Assembly: GCF_013363975.1 (NCBI RefSeq)
Contig: NZ_JABWGN010000009.1
Coordinates: forward strand, 248,001-312,000
Direction of reading: 5' to 3'
DNA length: 64,000 nucleotides
Source: Nonomuraea montanisoli
GTDB taxonomy: Bacteria > Actinomycetota > Actinomycetes > Streptosporangiales > Streptosporangiaceae
In this document: positions 60,185 to 64,000 of the stretch, one piece after another
Layout of the letters: each line of letters begins with the position of its first letter
How positions within the stretch are numbered: the first letter of the stretch is position 1
The notes under the pieces: model-generated
What the model was told of the DNA's origin: nothing
Database searches by the model: none
Seen by the model: only the letters and a program-made list of their open reading frames with translations
Program-made: the position numbers and the translations under genes

Positions 60185-61077
60185 TTGCGCAACCTCGACG
60201 GCAACCTCGCCCTCGGCAGGACCGCCACGCAGTCCACCACAGGCTATTCCTTGTCAGCCGAACGGGCGGTGGACGGCACCACGAACGGCGACCTGGGGCT
60301 CGGGTCGGTCACCCACACCTCGGAAACTCCGCTGGAGACCAACCCGTGGTGGCAGGTGGACCTCGGTTCCTCCCAGCCGATCAGCTCGATCGAACTGTGG
60401 AACCGCACCGACTGCTGCGCCAACCGGCTACGTGACTTCTACGTGTTCGCCTCCGACACCCCGTTCGCCTCCAACGATCCACTCGCCACCAAGAACCAGG
60501 CCGGCGTCTGGACCCACCACCAGGACGCGGCGGCGGGTACGACGCTCTCTCTTCCCGTGAACCGCGACGCCCGCTACGTCCGGGTCCAGCTCGGCGGCTC
60601 CGACCGGCCGCTCTCTCTGGCCGAGGTCCAGGTCTTCGCCAACGACCTGGCCCTGTACAAGCCCGCCACCCAGTCCAGCACCGGCACCGGTGGTGGGAAC
60701 GCGGAATGGGCGAACGACGGGAACACCAACGGCAGGTACTCCGACAGTTCGGTCAGCCACACAGTGGCGGGCGAGGCGAACCCGTGGTGGCAGGTCGACC
60801 TCGGATCAGTTCAGGCAGTCAACGGGATCAAGATGTGGAATCGGACGGACTGCTGCACTGACCGACTCCGCGACTTCTACGTCTTCGCCTCCGACACCCC
60901 CTTCACCTCCAACGATCCGGAGACCATCAGACAGAGCGGTGCGTGGAGCTTCCGCCAGAGTGCCGCGGTGGAATCGGTTCTGACCCTGCCGGTCGGCCGC
61001 ACGCCCCGTTACGTTCGCGTCCAGCTGGTCGGCTCCGATCGCCCCTGTCCCTCGCCGAGGTTCAGGTCCTCGCCTAG
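60185..61077 (+). pseudogene. Two F5/8-type C (discoidin) domains, 5' truncated and frameshifted
   Basis: Two ~145-residue lectin-like domains follow each other: NLALGRTATQSTTGYSLSAE, NPWWQVDLGSSQPISSIELW, RYVRVQLGGSDRPLSLAEVQ, then DLALYKPATQSSTGTGGGNA, NPWWQVDLGSVQAVNGIKMW, RYVRVQLVGSDRP. The last strand (LSLAEVQVLA, then TAG at 61075) is in a shifted frame, explained by one missing C near 61045. No signal peptide or catalytic domain precedes it. It probably was the C-terminal carbohydrate-binding part of a glycosidase such as the fucosidase fragment facing it. Confidence 0.75.
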
Positions 61078-61109
61078 CGCCACTCCAGACCGCGGCTGCC
61101 GTACGTCGT

Positions 61110-61542
61110 CATGGCCGCCCCGCCACGAACCCGACTTCACGCCATGGGTCGAATACGACGAGGGGAACAGCAGGAAGCCGTCGTGGTGTTTGGCTGTGAG
61201 GATGACCTTCTTGAAGCCCGCGTCCTTGAATGTGGCCGCCCACTGGTCGGTGTCAAGGTCGGTGGGGTTGAAGACGTCCGGGTCCTCGGTGCCGTCGCCC
61301 CATTCCCGGCCGGTGAAGGTGTTGGGGCCGAAGTGGACGAACCCGGTCAGCTCCTCGCGCTGCCAGGCCAGCTGTCGCGCCGTCGGCGTCACCGCTGCGG
61401 CCTTCGCGATGATCTGCGCCTGACTGTCGGTGGCGTTGATTGTGACGACGGGATTGGGCGCCGCCACCGCTGGTGAACCGAACACGGCCTGGACGCCCAA
61501 CGCGCCCAGCAGGCCGACGGCGACGAGCATTTGTCGAGACAT
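61110..61542 (-). pseudogene. GH29 alpha-L-fucosidase, N-terminal fragment
   Basis: The ATG at 61542 follows AAGGAG. A signal peptide (LVAVGLLGALGVQAVFGSPA) precedes a GH29 start: ARQLAWQREELTGFVHFGPN, TFTGREWGDGTEDP, ATFKDAGFKKVILTAKHHDG, FLLFPSSYSTHGVKSGSWRG. Homology stops near residue 143, before the catalytic nucleophile, where the sequence meets the 3' end of the oppositely oriented discoidin gene. The open frame runs on to 61009 without meaning. Confidence 0.8.
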
Positions 61543-61606
61543 GGTGCCGTACTCTCCTTCGGTGGGCAGGGAGGGCAGGCGGCCAAGAGGAGCGGCCGAT
61601 CTCCGA

Positions 61607-63541
61607 CTATGGGAGGGCCCATTGCTGGTCGGGCGCGCCATGGCAGGTGGAGATCACCAGTTCGGTGAAGTTCGTGGTGCCCGCGCCGTCGGCGGTCAGG
61701 CACTTGCCGAGGGCGGTGAGATTCCTGGTGGCGGAGTCGTAGGTCCATTTCTGGGCCGTGGTGCCGTTGCAGGTGTACAACTGTACGGCTGTTCCGTCGC
61801 CCGGATTGGCGTATTCCACGTCCATGCATTTGCCGAGGGATCTGATCTCTCCGTTGGCGGGGTCGTAAGTCCATGACTGGTTGGCGCCGCCGTTGCAGGT
61901 GTAGAGGATCAGGTCGGTGCCGTCCTGGCTGTTGAACGCGGGGACGTCGACGCATTTCGCCGATCCGACCCCCGTGATCCGTCCCGTCATGGCGGGCCAC
62001 GGGACTTGGGTGGAGCGGTAGTAGTTGGTCTTGCGGATGCTCCATCGGGGGCCCTGGGCCCCCAGGCGGGTGCTGAAGCTCTGCCAGTCATGGGTGGAGG
62101 CGGGTGACCAGCCGATCTCAGCGATGGCGGCCAGGCGGGGGTTGGTCATGAACTCGGCGTCTTCGATGTTCGCGATGGTCTCGGTCCACAGCGGGGCTTC
62201 GACTCCGCGGATGCTGGATTCGCTGACGCCGCCGATGACGGTGGCGGGGTCCCAGCCGTAGGCCTTCTGCACCTCGATGTAGCCCGCCCAGTCGAGGCCG
62301 AGCGGGGTGTTCTGGTTGTATTTCATGTCGAGGTAGGCGTTTCCGGGAGGTGAGAACACCAGCTTCCCGCCCTGCGCCACGACGCTGTTGGCGTGGGTCG
62401 CGGAGCCCCAGTACTGGCCTGTGGCGTCGGTGGGAAGGGTGGCCTGGCCGATCTCCTGCCAGCCGACCAGCTTCTTGCCGTGAGCCGCGACGGTTTCGCC
62501 GACGCGTTTGACGAACGCCATGTAGTCGGGCTTGGCGGTGTTGTGGGCCTCGTCGCCGCCGATGTGGAGGTAGGGGCCGGGCGTCATCGCCGCGAGTTCG
62601 CGGATGACGTCGTCGACGAACCTGTACGTGATCTCCTTCGAGATGCAGAGCGAGCTGTAGCCGACCGCGGTGTCGGTGCGCAGGGGTGGCGCCTGGCCGT
62701 CGCAGTTGAGCTCGGCGTAGGAGGCGAGGGCCGCGTTGGTGTGTCCGGGCATGTCGATCTCGGGAACGACGGTCATGAACCGGTCTGCCGCGTAGCGGGT
62801 GATCTCCGCGTAGTCCTGCTTGGTGTAGTGGCCTCCGGGGCCGCCGCCGACCTCGGTGCTGCCGCCGTAGGTGGCGAGCCTGGGCCAGCTGTCGATCTGG
62901 ATGCGCCAGCCCTGGTCGTCGGCGAGGTGCAGGTGCAGGACGTTCACCTTGTACAGCGCCGCCTGGTCGATGAAGCGCTTGACCTCGTCGACGGTGAAGA
63001 AGTGGCGCGCCACGTCGAGCATGACGCCTCGCCAGGCGAATCGCGGCTGGTCGGTGATCGAGACACCGTCGATCGTCCAGGGGCCCGCCTGGACGGTGGG
63101 GCTCTCCACCTTCGGCGGGAGGAGCTGCCGGAACGTTTGCACGCCTCGCAGCAGCCCTTCCTGGGTGCGCGCGGTGATGGTGACCCCTTGGGCGGTGACG
63201 TCGAGCCGGTAGGCCTCCTGGGCCATGGTCGCCGGCCCGGACAGGGAGAGTGTGATCCCGGAGCCGGAGGTCGTGATCGGGAACGGGAAGCCGGTGGAAC
63301 GCCGCAGGACACCTGCCAGATACTCGGCCACGAAGCCCGATCCGACGATCGCCGTGCTCTGCGTCAAGGAGAAGGACGTCCCGGCGGTGATGGTGAGCGA
63401 CGCCGGGACGGGGACGATCCGTGGCGGGTCACCGGGCGCCGCGACGGCGGTCGCAGTGTTCAAGGTCGCAGTACTCGAGAGGGCGAGCAACACCGCCGCG
63501 GTCGCGATCACGGCCAGCCGTCGTAAACGGGTCGCTTCCAT
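61607..63541 (-). CDS. Secreted GH20 beta-N-acetylhexosaminidase with ricin-type lectin domain
   Basis: The ATG at 63541 follows GGGAGG and gives 644 residues. Signal peptide: LAVIATAAVLLALSSTATLN region. GH20b domain (about 40-150) is followed by the GH20 barrel (RFAWRGVMLDVARHFFTVDE, HLHLADDQGWRIQIDSWPRL) with catalytic pair D330-E331 in LHIGGDEAHNT and WGSATHANSVV later. The C-terminal ~125 residues form a ricin B-like lectin with three QxW-type repeats (NGGANQSWTYDP, NGTTAQKWTYDS, HGAPDQQWALP). It removes GlcNAc or GalNAc from chitin fragments or glycans outside the cell. Confidence 0.95.
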   Translation of the reverse strand: MEATRLRRLAVIATAAVLLALSSTATLNTATAVAAPGDPPRIVPVPASLTITAGTSFSLTQSTAIVGSGFVAEYLAGVLRRSTGFPFPITTSGSGITLSLSGPATMAQEAYRLDVTAQGVTITARTQEGLLRGVQTFRQLLPPKVESPTVQAGPWTIDGVSITDQPRFAWRGVMLDVARHFFTVDEVKRFIDQAALYKVNVLHLHLADDQGWRIQIDSWPRLATYGGSTEVGGGPGGHYTKQDYAEITRYAADRFMTVVPEIDMPGHTNAALASYAELNCDGQAPPLRTDTAVGYSSLCISKEITYRFVDDVIRELAAMTPGPYLHIGGDEAHNTAKPDYMAFVKRVGETVAAHGKKLVGWQEIGQATLPTDATGQYWGSATHANSVVAQGGKLVFSPPGNAYLDMKYNQNTPLGLDWAGYIEVQKAYGWDPATVIGGVSESSIRGVEAPLWTETIANIEDAEFMTNPRLAAIAEIGWSPASTHDWQSFSTRLGAQGPRWSIRKTNYYRSTQVPWPAMTGRITGVGSAKCVDVPAFNSQDGTDLILYTCNGGANQSWTYDPANGEIRSLGKCMDVEYANPGDGTAVQLYTCNGTTAQKWTYDSATRNLTALGKCLTADGAGTTNFTELVISTCHGAPDQQWALP

Positions 63542-63667
63542 CTCGTGCCTCCCACGTAGGTGTCGATGCGATCGACGAGCGTGTGCCGGCCGGAGCGTTT
63601 GACGGCTTCGAGGGTGTGGCGGGGTTCGGTCTCCGACTCGGGGCCTCACAACCCTCGTTTCGCTGGA

Positions 63668-63696
63668 TGTTAAGCCTTGATTACGTCGATCGTCAA
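63668..63696 (-). promoter_or_regulatory. Probable GH20 promoter
   Basis: On the minus strand TTGACG (63696-63691), a 17-bp spacer and TTAACA (63673-63668) form a sigma-70-type promoter about 127 bp before the hexosaminidase ATG. The surrounding DNA is locally AT-rich. Confidence 0.5.
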
Positions 63697-63987
63697 GCAT
63701 AAGTTCGATTTTCAACGACATAACCGATGCGTGCCCGCCCTTTCGGCCTGGCCGCCGATGACCCTCCGAAGATCTGGTAAAAGCGCGTAATGACCCTGGT
63801 GTCCAGGAACTCTCTCAAGACGGGGGTGCTGTCCGCGCGTGGGAGCGTTCGGGCGTCCTGGAAGGGCATCTGATGATCGACAGGCGCAATTCTGATTTCT
63901 ATCGACGAAACATGCTGGACTTCGGTGCACATCGTGTCTAAATTCGGGTGAAACTCGGCGCAAACTCCTCGGAATCAAGGACGGCGC
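63697..63987. other. Intergenic, no supported gene
   Basis: Minus-strand frames of 79-95 residues cross this stretch but have no domain, no good start and shadow-like composition. It probably holds promoters for the hexosaminidase and for a gene starting at the right edge. Confidence 0.4.
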
Positions 63988-64000
63988 ATGTTTCCCCACA
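63988..64000 (+). CDS. Possible start of a gene running off the right edge
   Basis: An ATG at 63988 is preceded by AAGGA with seven bases between. Only four codons (MFPH) are inside the window, so identity cannot be judged. Confidence 0.25.

Overview
The window is high-GC DNA from a filamentous actinomycete, of the Streptomyces/Nonomuraea/Streptosporangium kind. This is inferred from frequent GTG starts, apparently leaderless regulators, heavy translational coupling (ATGA, GTGA and TGATG overlaps), an actinobacterial Kdp operon, class I P450 sets, and M6/M64/M9 secreted peptidases. No rRNA, complete tRNA or CRISPR array was found. Much of the window looks accessory: it holds IS and Tn3 remnants, an integrase remnant beside a partial tRNA-Pro copy, and an unusual number of genes with clean internal deletions or single frameshifts.

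Layout. 1-7.2 kb is a decayed region: a TPR tail, an att-like tRNA-Pro 3' copy with integrase debris, a GNAT acetyltransferase, a frameshifted Lrp regulator facing an internally deleted MFS gene, and an intact TetR/SDR pair sharing two palindromic operators. 7.24-18.06 kb is an arsenic resistance island: five ArsR-type regulators (one fused to an arsenate reductase), an ArsM-ArsN1-like fusion, an aquaglyceroporin, a complete arsC and a catalytically gutted arsC, two ArsO-like flavoproteins, an MFS transporter, a flavoprotein with CC pairs at both ends, a 49-residue peptide with eight cysteines, and a SigZ-like ECF sigma factor. No ArsB or Acr3 pump is visible. 18.2-20.2 kb holds two unusual genes (LGFP-repeat and tail-fibre-like). 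20.75-28.57 kb holds an IS5-type fragment fused to the 3' end of kdpD, then the kdpDCBAF operon on the minus strand with an extra 27-residue membrane ORF at its head.

28.7-39.4 kb holds a soluble histidine kinase fragment, an internally deleted alcohol dehydrogenase, a CYP102-type P450-reductase fusion with a divergent TetR and a three-box operator array, a DAGK-like gene, a ferredoxin/ferredoxin reductase/P450 operon, and a second copy of the operator array before a small membrane protein. 39.5-42.4 kb holds a corA pseudogene, a TPP riboswitch with thiC, and a Tn3 transposase remnant. 42.5-59.7 kb appears to be a protein-scavenging region: two paralogous LysR regulators, two M64 peptidases, an M6 peptidase, an M9 collagenase, a five-gene oligopeptide ABC importer and a GntR/FCD regulator. 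Three promoters there share a common core. 60-64 kb holds carbohydrate genes: a rearranged fucosidase/discoidin gene and an intact secreted GH20 hexosaminidase with a ricin-type lectin domain.

Working model (inference): arsenic is sensed by several ArsR types. Arsenate is reduced by ArsC, arsenite is methylated by ArsM or leaves through the channel, and the Cys-rich peptide, Cys-capped flavoprotein and ArsO-like enzymes form a thiol/redox module under their own sigma factor. Secreted proteases release peptides that the Opp/Dpp-type importer takes up, probably under the LysR encoded beside it.
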